Below are positions 19,763 to 28,371 of a stretch of DNA of 64,000 nt, in pieces. The stretch lies in NCBI GenBank assembly GCA_963771295.1, contig CAVYTB010000011.1, positions 310,001 through 374,000 of the forward strand. The letters are read 5' to 3'. Position numbers and translations under genes: made by a program. The notes beneath the pieces are model-generated. The model searched no databases, was not told the DNA's origin, and was given only the letters and a program-made list of their open reading frames with translations. Positions within the stretch are counted from its first letter, which is position 1. The number at the start of each line of letters is the position of its first letter. This DNA is from Acidiferrum sp963771295. Lineage in GTDB: Bacteria > Acidobacteriota > Terriglobia > Acidiferrales > UBA7541.

Positions 19763-19792
19763 TTGAGGTCCTTCGCTGCGCTCAGGATGACA
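19763..19792. repeat. Short copy of the dispersed TTGAGGTCCTTCG element
   Basis: TTGAGGTCCTTCG joins directly through CTGCG to CTCAGGATGACA, so the inner arm seen in longer copies is deleted. Confidence 0.65.
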
Positions 19793-19824
19793 AACCTAAA
19801 ACACGGGCTAGTGGAAAAAATGAA

Positions 19825-19839
19825 CGGTCGGCCACTACA
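19825..19839 (-). repeat. REP fragment related to the 63563 REPIN
   Basis: Read on the minus strand it is TGTAGTGGCCGACCG, sharing the TGTAGTGGCC head of both REPs beside the transposase at the window end. Confidence 0.5.
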
Positions 19840-19904
19840 AAAGGCAAAGCAAGTGGCGCACACCTAAATGAAGGCCTGAGCTACAGGAATGATGAGGAGT
19901 TGTT

Positions 19905-21266
19905 TTACTGCAGAGCGTCCATCAGACGAGTGATGGTGCGGTTCAGATCCTTGTCGGAGCGCCGCAACTCTTCAATCTTATTGATCGAATGGAGAACGGT
20001 GGTGTGATGCTTGCCACCGAATTGCCGGCCGATTTCGGGAAGCGACGCGGTGGTGAGTTGCTTGACGATGTACATGGCCACCTGGCGCGGGAAGGCGATG
20101 GCGCGGGTGTTGCTCCGCACCTTCAGATCCTGCTCACGCAGGTTGAAGTGCTCGCTGACGCGCTTCTGGATGAGGTCGATGGTGACGCGCTTTTCTTGCG
20201 AAGCGATGATGTTGCGCAGGACTTGCTGCGCGGTGGTCAGCGACACGATGGTGCCGGTGAGCGAAGCGTAGGCCATCAGGCGGGTCAGCGCGCCCTCCAG
20301 TTCACGCACGTTGGACTTGATGGCGCGGGCGATGTACTCAGCGACGTCGTCGGGCAGGTTGAAGCGGTCGCTCTCAGCCTTTTTCTGCAGGATGGCGATC
20401 TTGGTTTCCAGGTCGGGAGGCTGAATATCAGCGATCAGGCCCCATTCGAACCGCGAGCGCAAGCGTTCTTCGATCGAGTTGATATCTTTCGGCAGGCAGT
20501 CCGATGAAATGACGATCTGCTTCTGCTGCTCGTACAAGGCGTTGAAGGTATGAAAGAACTCTTCCTGGGTGCGTTCCTTGCCGGCAATGAACTGGATGTC
20601 GTCGACCAGCAAAACATCGACGGTGTGGAAGCGGTCGCGGAAGCTGATCATGCGATCGAAACGCAGCGAGTTGATGACTTCGATGGTGAACTTTTCGGCG
20701 CTGACGTAGCTGAGACGCATGGCGGGATTGCGCTTCTTGATGGTGTGCCCGATGGCGTGCATCAAGTGGGTCTTGCCCATGCCGACGCCGCCATAAAGAA
20801 ACAGTGGGTTGTAAGCCTTGGAGGGCTGTTCGGCCACGGCGCGCGACGCAGCGTGCGCAAACTCATTGGACTTGCCGACAACGAATGAATCAAAGGTGTA
20901 GCGCGGATTGAGCTGGTGATCGCTGCTCTCAAAATCCAACTTGGACTGCTTGGCGGTGGAAACGACCGGAGCCGCTGGCGCGGGTTCCTCTTCGGTGCAG
21001 ACATACTGCACCTTCATGGAGGGAGTGCCCATCTGGTGGAACACGGCCTTCACAATCTCGCCGTAGGTCCGAGTAAGGACTTGGCGAAAAACCGCGCTGG
21101 GGATCTGAATGTAAATGGTATCGCCCTCATTGCGGTTCAACCTGGTAGGTTGAAACCAGGTATTGTAGGTGTTGATGCTGACCCGGGACTTGATAAGATC
21201 GAGGAACTTGTCCCAGACATTCTGTTGAGTGTCGCGCTCTCGCCCGACTTGAGTAGCGGTTATCAT
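19905..21266 (-). CDS. dnaA: Chromosomal replication initiator DnaA
   Basis: A 453-residue AAA+ initiator that binds DnaA boxes and melts the origin. Domain I (VWDKFLDLIKSRVSINTYNTWFQP) is followed by a linker, then Walker A GGVGMGKTH (residues 159-167), Walker B VLLVDDIQF, and the C-terminal helix-turn-helix signature (LPEIGRQFGGKHHTTVLHSINKIEEL). I chose the ATG at 21266 (MITATQ); the open frame to 21329 extends over DnaA-box-like sequence and is unlikely to be protein. It is transcribed away from the box cluster at 21294-21540 and toward dnaN. Confidence 0.97.
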   Translation of the reverse strand: MITATQVGRERDTQQNVWDKFLDLIKSRVSINTYNTWFQPTRLNRNEGDTIYIQIPSAVFRQVLTRTYGEIVKAVFHQMGTPSMKVQYVCTEEEPAPAAPVVSTAKQSKLDFESSDHQLNPRYTFDSFVVGKSNEFAHAASRAVAEQPSKAYNPLFLYGGVGMGKTHLMHAIGHTIKKRNPAMRLSYVSAEKFTIEVINSLRFDRMISFRDRFHTVDVLLVDDIQFIAGKERTQEEFFHTFNALYEQQKQIVISSDCLPKDINSIEERLRSRFEWGLIADIQPPDLETKIAILQKKAESDRFNLPDDVAEYIARAIKSNVRELEGALTRLMAYASLTGTIVSLTTAQQVLRNIIASQEKRVTIDLIQKRVSEHFNLREQDLKVRSNTRAIAFPRQVAMYIVKQLTTASLPEIGRQFGGKHHTTVLHSINKIEELRRSDKDLNRTITRLMDALQ

Positions 21267-21293
21267 CGTATTGGAAAAAGCCAATCCCGTGCT

Positions 21294-21540
21294 ATTTCCA
21301 CAGGTGTGAATAAGCTGTGGAAAGCCCAATTTGCCCTAAAGCTTCTCGCTTTGGAGTTCGTGCTCGCACGGGAAAGATCCCTGTGTGCCCCATGGATTCC
21401 CGCGCGGCCTTTCAGACTTGCATGACCACGTTGAGCACCTGAAAACTGGATGGATTCTCGCGCACTGTCCGTGTGGGAGCAAGCGAAAAGTGAACGAAGA
21501 CCTAACCGAACGTTCACATGCCATGCACAACTTTTCCACA
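21294..21540. promoter_or_regulatory. DnaA-box cluster upstream of dnaA
   Basis: Sites: ATTTCCACA (21294-21302), TGTGAATAA (21305-21313, one mismatch from the consensus), TGTGGAAAG (21317-21325) and TTTTCCACA (21532-21540, one mismatch). The first three are spaced 11-12 bases apart just before the dnaA start, which fits autoregulation or part of a bipartite origin. The remainder of the 21267-21668 gap shows no gene. Confidence 0.6.
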
Positions 21541-21668
21541 AGCACAAGAATTGTGCAAGTGCAGAGATTTTTGGCGAATTACGCGTGTTTTGTGATGAAA
21601 ATTTCGGGGCGGATGCGTGTCTGCCCGGATTTGGTGCAGGTGAGGCTGAGGAAAACTAACGCGATCTT

Positions 21669-22700
21669 TCAATGTTTTTTGTCCGGACGTTGAAACTCGA
21701 ACACCCCCAAAGGGTCGGAACCGATCAAAAGCACTTCTTCCTCGACGAGCAGGACGGTGCCATCGAGACGGGAGCCGTCGGGAGTGAAAATCTGATACTC
21801 CGAGCGGCGGTTGCCGTCCTTATCGAAGTGCAGCAGCGTGTTGTGCAGGCACATCCAGATTTCGCCGCTTTCCGGGTCAACTCCGAACGCTGTTAGAATC
21901 GCCGGGAACCGCGGTGGTTCCTCGCGTTTATTGTCCTGTTGTTTGTCCTGGCGATCGATTTCACGGCGGGTGGCGCGAGCCTCGGACATGGCATCGAGTC
22001 CGGTAAACTCAAAATCGACGCCAGCTGCAAAGCCGAAGCGGTCGTATTGGCGCACCAACGGTTCCGGCAGATAGGTATAGCCATAGTAGATGCGTCCTTG
22101 AGGGTCGGAAGCGAGCCGGCCCAAGCTCAAGTAACGATTAAGATCGGCGCGAGTGGAAAGTTCCTCCGGATCGCCCATTTCGCGAGCCACCTTGCCGGTG
22201 GATCCGTAGACGGTGACGAGCCGCGCACCGTTCTGAGTCGCGACCGCAACTTCGCCGTCGGGCAGGGCGGCGATCGACAGAGGCGCGGTCACGCGGAATG
22301 CGCGCGCGGTCCCCGCTGGGTCCCACACCTTGATCTCGTCGGCGCCGCGGTCGGCGACATAGACGGTGCCATTCGCGGAGACGTCCATATCTTCCCCAAA
22401 TTGGATGGAGCGCAAATCTGGAGAAGGCGGCGGCACACTCTGCGCGCTATAGTCGGGGACCTTCTTGAGCAACGCGCCCTTTTCGTCAAAGACTGATACG
22501 GTGCTCCCGGGCGAAGTAAGCACGTAGAACTTCCCGTCTGAACCTCGACGAACAGCACGGAGTCCCGGGCCGATGGGCTTAAAGATGCGGCGTCGCGCGG
22601 TGAGGTCGTCGTCGATTTGCTGAGCGTTGATAGGGAACAGAGAGGCGGCCAGACACAGCGCTGCCGCCGCTATCCCAAACGTCGTGATGGTTTTCCGCAT
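21669..22700 (-). CDS. Secreted NHL-type beta-propeller protein
   Basis: A 343-residue protein. A signal peptide (TFGIAAAALCLAASLFPINA) precedes repeats typical of NHL/SMP-30-like propellers: GLRAVRRGSDGKFYVLTSPGSTVSVFDEKG, GEDMDVSANGTVYVADRGADEIKVWDPAG, SIAALPDGEVAVATQNGARLVTVYGSTGKV, ASDPQGRIYYGYTYLPEPLVRQYDRFG, ESGEIWMCLHNTLLHFDKDG. A charged segment (DRQDKQQDNKREEPP) interrupts late blades. No catalytic motif is evident; likely a periplasmic binding or scaffold protein. Located directly upstream of the dnaA regulatory region. Confidence 0.75.
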   Translation of the reverse strand: MRKTITTFGIAAAALCLAASLFPINAQQIDDDLTARRRIFKPIGPGLRAVRRGSDGKFYVLTSPGSTVSVFDEKGALLKKVPDYSAQSVPPPSPDLRSIQFGEDMDVSANGTVYVADRGADEIKVWDPAGTARAFRVTAPLSIAALPDGEVAVATQNGARLVTVYGSTGKVAREMGDPEELSTRADLNRYLSLGRLASDPQGRIYYGYTYLPEPLVRQYDRFGFAAGVDFEFTGLDAMSEARATRREIDRQDKQQDNKREEPPRFPAILTAFGVDPESGEIWMCLHNTLLHFDKDGNRRSEYQIFTPDGSRLDGTVLLVEEEVLLIGSDPLGVFEFQRPDKKH

Positions 22701-22808
22701 GGTGGTTCAGATTGCAGCAAGTGCCGCGCGGTTGCCTATGGTACCTGGAGCGGCTTGCCCAGTTTGCTAACAACCGCAGCACAAATTCTTGTCAGCTTAA
22801 AATAGCTG

Positions 22809-23612
22809 TCAGTCGGCGCGCAGGCGTAGTCGCTCGATGGACTTGGCGCGCAGCCGAGCCGTCTCGCTGCGCGGACCCGCGTCGTCTGTTTCGATCAGCA
22901 CCGCATTCATCTGGATATCGCCGGTAGCGACCTCGAAGCGAGCCGGCAGTCCATCCAGGAATTTTTTCACAATTCCGCCGCGGTCCATGCCAATTACGCC
23001 GTCGTGCGGCCCGGTCATGCCAACGTCGGTGATATAAGCAGTGCCACCGGGCAGGACGTGTTCATCCGCGGTGGTCACATGGGTGTGGGTGCCGACGACA
23101 GCGGTGACGCGGCCGTCGAGATACCAACCGATGGCAATCTTCTCGCTGGTAGTTTCGGCATGCATGTCTACCAGGATGAAGGCGACGTCGGGAGGCAATT
23201 TGGCCAGTTCGGAGTCGGCCTTCTTGAAGGGATCATCAATGGCGGGGAGGAATACGCGACCTTGCAGGTTCAGGACGGCAAACTTGACGCCAGTCTTGGT
23301 CGCGCCGACGTAAAGGCCGCTGCCTGGGTTGCCGTCGGCGAAATTGCCGGGGCGCAACAGGCGCGGCTCGTGGGGCATGTAGTCGAAAATCTCTTTGCGG
23401 TCCCAGCTGTGGTTTCCGCCAGTGAGGACGTGGATTCCGCCTTGTAGCAGCCCCTCGGCGATGCGCGGAGTAATGCCAAAGCCGGAAGCGGAATTTTCGC
23501 CGTTGGCGATGACCAGATCGATCTGGCGATGCTCGACCAGGTCGGCCAGACGATCGTGGACGATCTGGCGGCCGGGCGAGCCAACAATATCTCCGATGAA
23601 CAACACCCTCAT
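22809..23612 (-). CDS. ymdB: YmdB-family metallophosphoesterase
   Basis: A 267-residue TIGR00282-type phosphodiesterase; B. subtilis YmdB hydrolyses 2',3'-cyclic nucleotides and affects biofilm and motility switching. Metal-binding motifs are intact: GDIVGSPGR (Asp8), NGEN, GGNHSWD and GTHTHVTTADE. Length is normal for the family. The ATG at 23612 has AGGATCC upstream. In many bacteria ymdB follows rny (RNase Y), which is not present here; instead a structured RNA candidate lies upstream on the same strand. Confidence 0.92.
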   Translation of the reverse strand: MRVLFIGDIVGSPGRQIVHDRLADLVEHRQIDLVIANGENSASGFGITPRIAEGLLQGGIHVLTGGNHSWDRKEIFDYMPHEPRLLRPGNFADGNPGSGLYVGATKTGVKFAVLNLQGRVFLPAIDDPFKKADSELAKLPPDVAFILVDMHAETTSEKIAIGWYLDGRVTAVVGTHTHVTTADEHVLPGGTAYITDVGMTGPHDGVIGMDRGGIVKKFLDGLPARFEVATGDIQMNAVLIETDDAGPRSETARLRAKSIERLRLRAD

Positions 23613-23674
23613 GGCACTAGGATCCTTTTGGTGCTGTTTTTCCTAACCTGGAACCGAGGACTGCCAACTGTAAA

Positions 23675-23848
23675 CGAAAAGAGCGGACTGCTCAGCCGTG
23701 GAAAGCTAGGCCGTGAACCTCTGAAATAGGTGGGCACCACGAGCCAGCCATTAGGCTTTCCTGCCCCGCAGGAGAGTTCCGGAAGAAACCCGCCAGCGGG
23801 ACAGGCCGTGCACACAAGCTGACTAACCGCAGCACCCCAGAGATTCGT
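23675..23848 (-). ncRNA. Structured RNA candidate, 6S-like
   Basis: On the minus strand a long-range stem pairs GCGG...TCAGC (23830-23818) with GCTGA...CCGC (23696-23683). Inside lie hairpins CCTGC-GGG-GCAGG and GCC-TAAT-GGC, and a segment GTGGTGCCCACCT followed by AGGTTCACGGCC whose ACCT/AGGT pairing resembles the hairpin in the 3' side of the 6S RNA central bubble. A short hairpin GAGC-AGTCC-GCTC followed by TTTT could end it. 6S RNA mimics an open promoter and binds sigma-70 RNA polymerase. The identification is from memory of the fold, not an alignment; the structure is better supported than the name. No protein gene fits the 23613-24009 gap. Confidence 0.45.
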
Positions 23849-24009
23849 TACGGTTCAAACGGCGTTCGCGTCCTCACCTGCTTCGAAGTACCGCTCCAGC
23901 CAGTATTATCCTCCCAGTCGGGTCCCGCGTCCAACGCGGGAGAGCGAAAAAGACGTTGAAAAATTACATAGCGCTTGCCAGGTCTGGGGCTCGGTTATAG
24001 AGTCTGGCG

Positions 24010-24606
24010 GTGCGAAAAATCAGCCCGATTCGCTGCGCTGGGCTGCCGCTGCTGCTGTTCTTCCTGGTTTTCCTCAGTTGCTCTTCGGAGACCCCTGCGC
24101 AGGCCGGCGCAACGCCCGCAAAAGAGATTGAGCTCTGGAGGTTCGACGAACTGACGGCGCCCGGATCTTGCCGCGCCAAGGGACGATTTCAGGACCGGGA
24201 GTATTGTGATTCGCAGGTGGTGAACCAGATACTGGCGCTCGGTAAAGATGCCATCCCATACCTGATTTCCGAGCTGACGGATGACCGCAAGACCAAGCAT
24301 CCCATTTACGATCTGTGGAGCTACACGGCTGCCGGGGACATTGCCAACTCCTTCCTGTTCGATCTGTTCACCGCGCCCGACTGGACGGTGTCACCGATAC
24401 CGGAGTTGGAGTCGCTACATATGGAGTGCAACCATCCGGGCGAGTCTTGCTGGCGGAAGTTTCTGCACAAGAACGGCAGAAAGTTTGTGCAGGAGCAGTG
24501 GCGAGCGGCGTGGGAAGCCAATAAAGAGCGCATCTACTGGGATGAAAACGCGCGGTGTTTTCGACTGATGCTCGTGGCTTCACGGGAGCGCCAGGCTGGC
24601 AGCTAG
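24010..24606 (+). CDS. Exported hypothetical protein, possible lipoprotein
   Basis: A 198-residue protein with an N-terminal signal (GLPLLLFFLVFLSCSSETPAQA); the LSC could act as a weak lipobox. The mature part has HEAT-like wording (NQILALGKDAIPYLISELTDD) and several Cys residues (GSC, EYC, MEC, ESC) that could form disulfides. GTG start at 24010. No named family recognised. Confidence 0.7.
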   Translation: MRKISPIRCAGLPLLLFFLVFLSCSSETPAQAGATPAKEIELWRFDELTAPGSCRAKGRFQDREYCDSQVVNQILALGKDAIPYLISELTDDRKTKHPIYDLWSYTAAGDIANSFLFDLFTAPDWTVSPIPELESLHMECNHPGESCWRKFLHKNGRKFVQEQWRAAWEANKERIYWDENARCFRLMLVASRERQAGS

Positions 24607-24735
24607 CGCGCCGCTGTGAACTACTGGACTTTGTTGTGTTGGGCGTTGCCTCCCCAGGCGTTCACTTCTTGCAGACCTCTCACCTCAAGTCAGTTCTCCG
24701 CTACAATGGCACCGCAACCTCAGGAGACCGCGGTG

Positions 24736-25731
24736 ATGAACTATCGGCGCTTTGGACGCACGGGATGGAAGGTCAGCGAAATTGGTTACGGCATGTGGGG
24801 ACTTGCGGGGTGGACGGGTTCGGACGACGCGGAAACCATGGCGTCTCTGCAGCGCGCGGTAGAGTTGGGCTGCAACTTTTTCGACACCGCGTGGGCGTAT
24901 GGCGATGGAAAGAGCGAACAGATCCTGGCGAAACTGCTACGCGAAAGCAAAAACAACGCGGGAGTGGGCGGCCCGGACAAACATCTTTACGTGGCGACAA
25001 AGATTCCACCAAAGAACCGCAAGTGGCCCAGCCGGCGCGATTTCAGCCTGGACGATTGCTATCCGCCGGAGTATGTGCAGGAGTACGTGGAGAAGAGCCT
25101 GAAGAATTTGTCCGCCGAAACGATTGATCTGATGCAGTTCCACACCTGGGAAGACCGCTGGTTGAATGACGAACGATTGCCGCGCGCGATTGAAAATATG
25201 AAGAAGAGCGGCAAGGTGCGCGCGGTGGGCGTGAGCGTGAATCGCTGGGAGCCGTTCAACGGGATTCGCGCGGTGCTGGAGGGGCACGTCGAGGCGGTAC
25301 AGGCGATTTACAATATTTTTGACCAGAACCCGGAAGACGCGCTGTTTCCCATTTGCCGCATGAAAGATGCCGGCGTGATCGCGCGCGTGCCGTTTGATGA
25401 AGGCACGCTCACGGGGACGCTGACGATGGATGCGAAGTGGCCGACCGGCGATTGGCGCAACACTTATTTTGTGCCGGAGAATCTGAAGTCGAGCATCGCG
25501 CATGCGGAAGCGCTGCGTCCGCTAGTCCCTGCGGGTGGGACCTTGCCCGAGATGGCTCTGCGCTTCATCTTGAGCAATCCCGACGTGGGCACCATCATTC
25601 CGGGAATGCGCAAACTGAAGAACGTGGAAGCGAATTTCGCGGCGAGTAAGGCGGGTTCGCTTCCCGCGGATCTACACAAAAGGCTTCGAGCCCACCGTTG
25701 GGACCGCAACCCAACGTCGTGGTCGCAATAG
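24736..25731 (+). CDS. Aldo/keto reductase
   Basis: A 331-residue NADPH-dependent oxidoreductase of the AKR superfamily. Catalytic tetrad residues are visible: Asp and Tyr in FFDTAWAYGDG, Lys in LYVATKIPP, His in DLMQFHTWED. The cofactor region GTLPEMALRFILSNPDVGTIIPGMRKLKNVEAN is typical of the YhdN/general-stress subfamily. The start at 24736 is set by AGGAG nine bases upstream; the frame is open from 24616. Followed 21 bases later by zapA on the same strand. The in vivo substrate cannot be told from the sequence. Confidence 0.9.
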   Translation: MNYRRFGRTGWKVSEIGYGMWGLAGWTGSDDAETMASLQRAVELGCNFFDTAWAYGDGKSEQILAKLLRESKNNAGVGGPDKHLYVATKIPPKNRKWPSRRDFSLDDCYPPEYVQEYVEKSLKNLSAETIDLMQFHTWEDRWLNDERLPRAIENMKKSGKVRAVGVSVNRWEPFNGIRAVLEGHVEAVQAIYNIFDQNPEDALFPICRMKDAGVIARVPFDEGTLTGTLTMDAKWPTGDWRNTYFVPENLKSSIAHAEALRPLVPAGGTLPEMALRFILSNPDVGTIIPGMRKLKNVEANFAASKAGSLPADLHKRLRAHRWDRNPTSWSQ

Positions 25732-25752
25732 TTTGCAAGTATTGAGGATGGT

Positions 25753-26043
25753 ATGAGTCCAAGCACGAAGGTTCAAATTTACAATCAGACGTATTCCTTG
25801 CAGGGCGATCTCGATCAGGCTTATCTGCAGGAGCTTGCTGGCCTTGTGGATGCCAAGATGCACTCCATTGCGAATATGACTTCGACCGTCGACACGCAAA
25901 AGGTGGCAGTCCTTACGGCGTTGGCCCTGGCGGACGAGCTGAACGGTTTGCGCAAAGAGAAAAGCGACCGCGAGGAATTGTTGAAGGAACAGGCGGAACG
26001 GTGCCTGACGCTGGTGGAGCGCGCGCTGAAACAGTCGGAGTGA
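25753..26043 (+). CDS. zapA: Cell division protein ZapA
   Basis: A 96-residue FtsZ-ring-associated protein that bundles FtsZ. It has the ZapA head (VQIYNQTYSLQGDLDQAYLQELAGLVDAKMHSIA) and a C-terminal coiled coil (ADELNGLRKEKSDREELLKEQAERCLTLVERAL). GAGGATGGT precedes the ATG. zapA is often near pheT or a 6S RNA gene; here pheT is convergent, 231 bases away, with a 114-bp repeat between. Confidence 0.88.
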   Translation: MSPSTKVQIYNQTYSLQGDLDQAYLQELAGLVDAKMHSIANMTSTVDTQKVAVLTALALADELNGLRKEKSDREELLKEQAERCLTLVERALKQSE

Positions 26044-26096
26044 GGCGCGGGTTTTTAGCCCGAATGGCGGCAATCGAACGTAATGTCTGCAAGCCT

Positions 26097-26210
26097 TGTC
26101 ATGCTGAGGAGCGACGCTTTTTCGCGACGAAGCACCTTATTTTAGAGACCTTGCAAAGTGTTTGGGTTGAGGTCCTTCGAGGCGCACACGACGCGCCTCT
26201 CAGGATGACA
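26097..26210. repeat. 114-bp inverted-repeat element, copy A
   Basis: It begins TGTCATGCTGAGG and ends CTCAGGATGACA, so its ends are near-perfect inverted repeats. The right half holds TTGAGGTCCTTCG and a GAGGCGC / GCGCCTC stem. It has the same length and layout as the element at 52949-53062. Confidence 0.75.
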
Positions 26211-26274
26211 GTGTCTGGCGGATGATCTGTAATGATTTGTGCGTTACGGGCTTGTAAGTGATGACAGACGCGGG

Positions 26275-28371
26275 TTAGCTGGCGCGCAGCGAGGCGGCCA
26301 GCTCTTTTTCCAGAGCGCTAACGATGCGATTCGAGAACGCGACGATCTGCGCGTCGGTTAATGTTGCTTCGCGGCTCTGAAACAACACGCGCACCAGCAG
26401 CGAATATTTTCCGGAGGGCACATTCTTGCCGCGGAATAAATCGGCTGCTTCAATCGAGTTAATCTCTGCGATATTCAGCGAGTTGATCGTTTTGGTTACG
26501 TCGGCGAAGGTTACGCCATCCGCCAGAAACAAAGAGAAATCGCGCTCGACGCTAGGGAAGCGTGGCAACGGCTCGTAGCGTCGATTGTTTTTGACCCCGT
26601 AATACATGCAGTAGACCGGGCCAAGCTCGATCTCCGCGAGAAATACATCCTGACGGAATTTCAATTTGTCCGCCACGCTTTTGGCCAGTTGCCCGGCTAC
26701 ACCGAGCGGTTGATTGCTTTCCTTGCCGAGGAACATCGCGCCACGCTTTGCGGGATTCAGCCAATCGGGGCCGCTCTGCTCCCAACAAAAACCGCCAGAG
26801 GGCGCGCCAATGGAATCGAGATCGCCCTTGAGGTCCGCGAAATTATATTCGCGCGCCGGATCGTAAAGGCCTTGAGCGCGGGCGGCACCGGTGGCACCGA
26901 TGGTGAGAACGCGCGATTCAACGGGCTTGCCGTCGACAAAGCGATAACGGCTGGCAATTTCGAACACACGCACGTTGCGCTGGCCGTGATTCAGGTTCCA
27001 CTCGATCACACCGGCCATAGTCACAGCGCCGGTGGAACGCAGAACACTAGCTTCCTCGGAGAGCGGATTGGCGAGTTTCGCCACCGCCACTTCGGCGGGA
27101 CGGAATAAATCGTTGCGCTCTTCGGCGACGTGGGGAATGGTCAACGCTTCGTGATAGCCGAGGCCGATCAGGCGTTCGCGCAGCCGCGTTTCCGCTTCGT
27201 ACTGGGGCAGGCGCGCAGCTCCATTGCGGGCGGCCGGCAGGCGTGGCGAAAATTTATCGAGGCCGTAAACGCGTGCAACTTCTTCGATGAGATCGATCTC
27301 GCGCTCGACGTCGGCACGCCAGGACGGTTGAGTGCATTCCCACGCCCCAAGCAGCGAATTCACCGCGCCTTTGTTGTGGTCCACGCGCATAGGAGCAAAT
27401 CCGAGCGCGGACAGAATCGCTTCGAGATCCTTGTCGGGAACGTCCGCGCCCATCACGCGCAGCAATTCGGCACGAGTGATGGTGATCTTTTTCGCGGCGC
27501 GCTTTGCCGGGTAGACGTCCACAACTCCGGAAAGAAGTTCGCCGCCCGCGAGCTGCAGAATTAATTCCGCAACGCGGCGCGACGCGACTTCCGCCATCTC
27601 CGGATCGGCGCCGCGGCCATACCGAGTACTGGCTTCCGTGTGCAGCTTCAACGTGCGCGCGGCGCGGCGGACGGCAATGGGATCAAACCAGGCGCACTCG
27701 ATCAAAACATTCTTCGTGGAGAAGGAGATTTCCGTTTCAGCGCCACCCATCACGCCGCCAATGCCCATGGCGCGGGAACCGTCACCATCGCAAATTACGG
27801 ACATGGAGGGATCGAGAGTGCGCTCGATGCCGTCGAGGGTTTTGAGTTTTTCGCCGGGCTTGGCCTTGCGGACTACGATACTGTGATTGCGCACCAGGTC
27901 GTAATCGTAGGCGTGCAAGGGATAGCCGAGTTCGAGCATGACGTAGTTGGTGATGTCGACAACGTTGCTGATGCTGGCCACGCCCGCCGCTTCCAGGCGA
28001 TCCTTCAGCCAGGATGGCGAGGGCTGAATCTTCACTCCGCGAACCACGCGCGCGCTGAAACGGCCGCAAAGTTCCGGGGCCTCGATCTTCACGCTGACCG
28101 CTTCGCTGGCCTTTGCGGAAGCACTTTCCACCGGCTTGGGAGCCGCCATTTTTAGGGGCAGGCGATAGATAGCGGAAACTTCGCGCGCAATACCGAGCAT
28201 GCCGAGGCAATCGGGGCGGTTGGAAGTGATTTCTGCGTCGATGACCGCGCCGTGCGCGCCTTTTTCGATGCCGGCGATATTCGTGCCTGCGAGCGCCAGG
28301 CGTGAAGCGAGCTCGTCCGGTGACGCCGTGACGTCGACGAACTCTTTCAGCCAGTTGTAAGCGACCTTCAT
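26275..28371 (-). CDS. pheT: Phenylalanyl-tRNA synthetase beta subunit (short form)
   Basis: A 698-residue beta chain of the (alpha-beta)2 enzyme that charges tRNA-Phe. B1 (MKVAYNWLKEFVDV), the B3/B4 editing region (ITSNRPDCLGMLGIAREV, VVDITNYVMLELGYPLHAYD), B5 and the C-terminal anticodon-binding FDX-ACB domain (PLPRFPSVERDFSLFLADG) are all present. The ~110-residue EMAP-like tRNA-binding insert that normally follows residue ~38 is absent: GTNIAGIEKGAHGAVIDAEITSNRPD runs directly into B3. That explains the length, compared with about 795 in E. coli. It overlaps the methyltransferase stop by 4 bases (ATGA). Confidence 0.95.
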   Translation of the reverse strand: MKVAYNWLKEFVDVTASPDELASRLALAGTNIAGIEKGAHGAVIDAEITSNRPDCLGMLGIAREVSAIYRLPLKMAAPKPVESASAKASEAVSVKIEAPELCGRFSARVVRGVKIQPSPSWLKDRLEAAGVASISNVVDITNYVMLELGYPLHAYDYDLVRNHSIVVRKAKPGEKLKTLDGIERTLDPSMSVICDGDGSRAMGIGGVMGGAETEISFSTKNVLIECAWFDPIAVRRAARTLKLHTEASTRYGRGADPEMAEVASRRVAELILQLAGGELLSGVVDVYPAKRAAKKITITRAELLRVMGADVPDKDLEAILSALGFAPMRVDHNKGAVNSLLGAWECTQPSWRADVEREIDLIEEVARVYGLDKFSPRLPAARNGAARLPQYEAETRLRERLIGLGYHEALTIPHVAEERNDLFRPAEVAVAKLANPLSEEASVLRSTGAVTMAGVIEWNLNHGQRNVRVFEIASRYRFVDGKPVESRVLTIGATGAARAQGLYDPAREYNFADLKGDLDSIGAPSGGFCWEQSGPDWLNPAKRGAMFLGKESNQPLGVAGQLAKSVADKLKFRQDVFLAEIELGPVYCMYYGVKNNRRYEPLPRFPSVERDFSLFLADGVTFADVTKTINSLNIAEINSIEAADLFRGKNVPSGKYSLLVRVLFQSREATLTDAQIVAFSNRIVSALEKELAASLRAS

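Larger units (their letters stand above)
19130..19904. other. Candidate replication origin region between dnaA and dnaN
   Basis: A 775-base gene-free stretch. Two-mismatch DnaA-box-like sites include TGTGGAAAT (19211-19219), TTTTTCACA (19272-19280) and TGTGGATTG (19350-19358), and several TTCCACA cores are spread to about 19575. An AT-rich patch lies at 19304-19330 (AGTTCCTAAAAATAAAATTTAG region). The right end holds repeats (19763-19792 and 19825-19839). Small ORFs here look non-coding. Origin assignment rests on synteny (dnaA-dnaN) and site density; no strict TTATCCACA occurs inside this gap. Confidence 0.55.

Noticed and set aside
23924..23940. A 7-bp perfect hairpin CCCGCGT / ACGCGGG as a terminator
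   Set aside because: No T run follows on either strand, so it is left as an unassigned palindrome.
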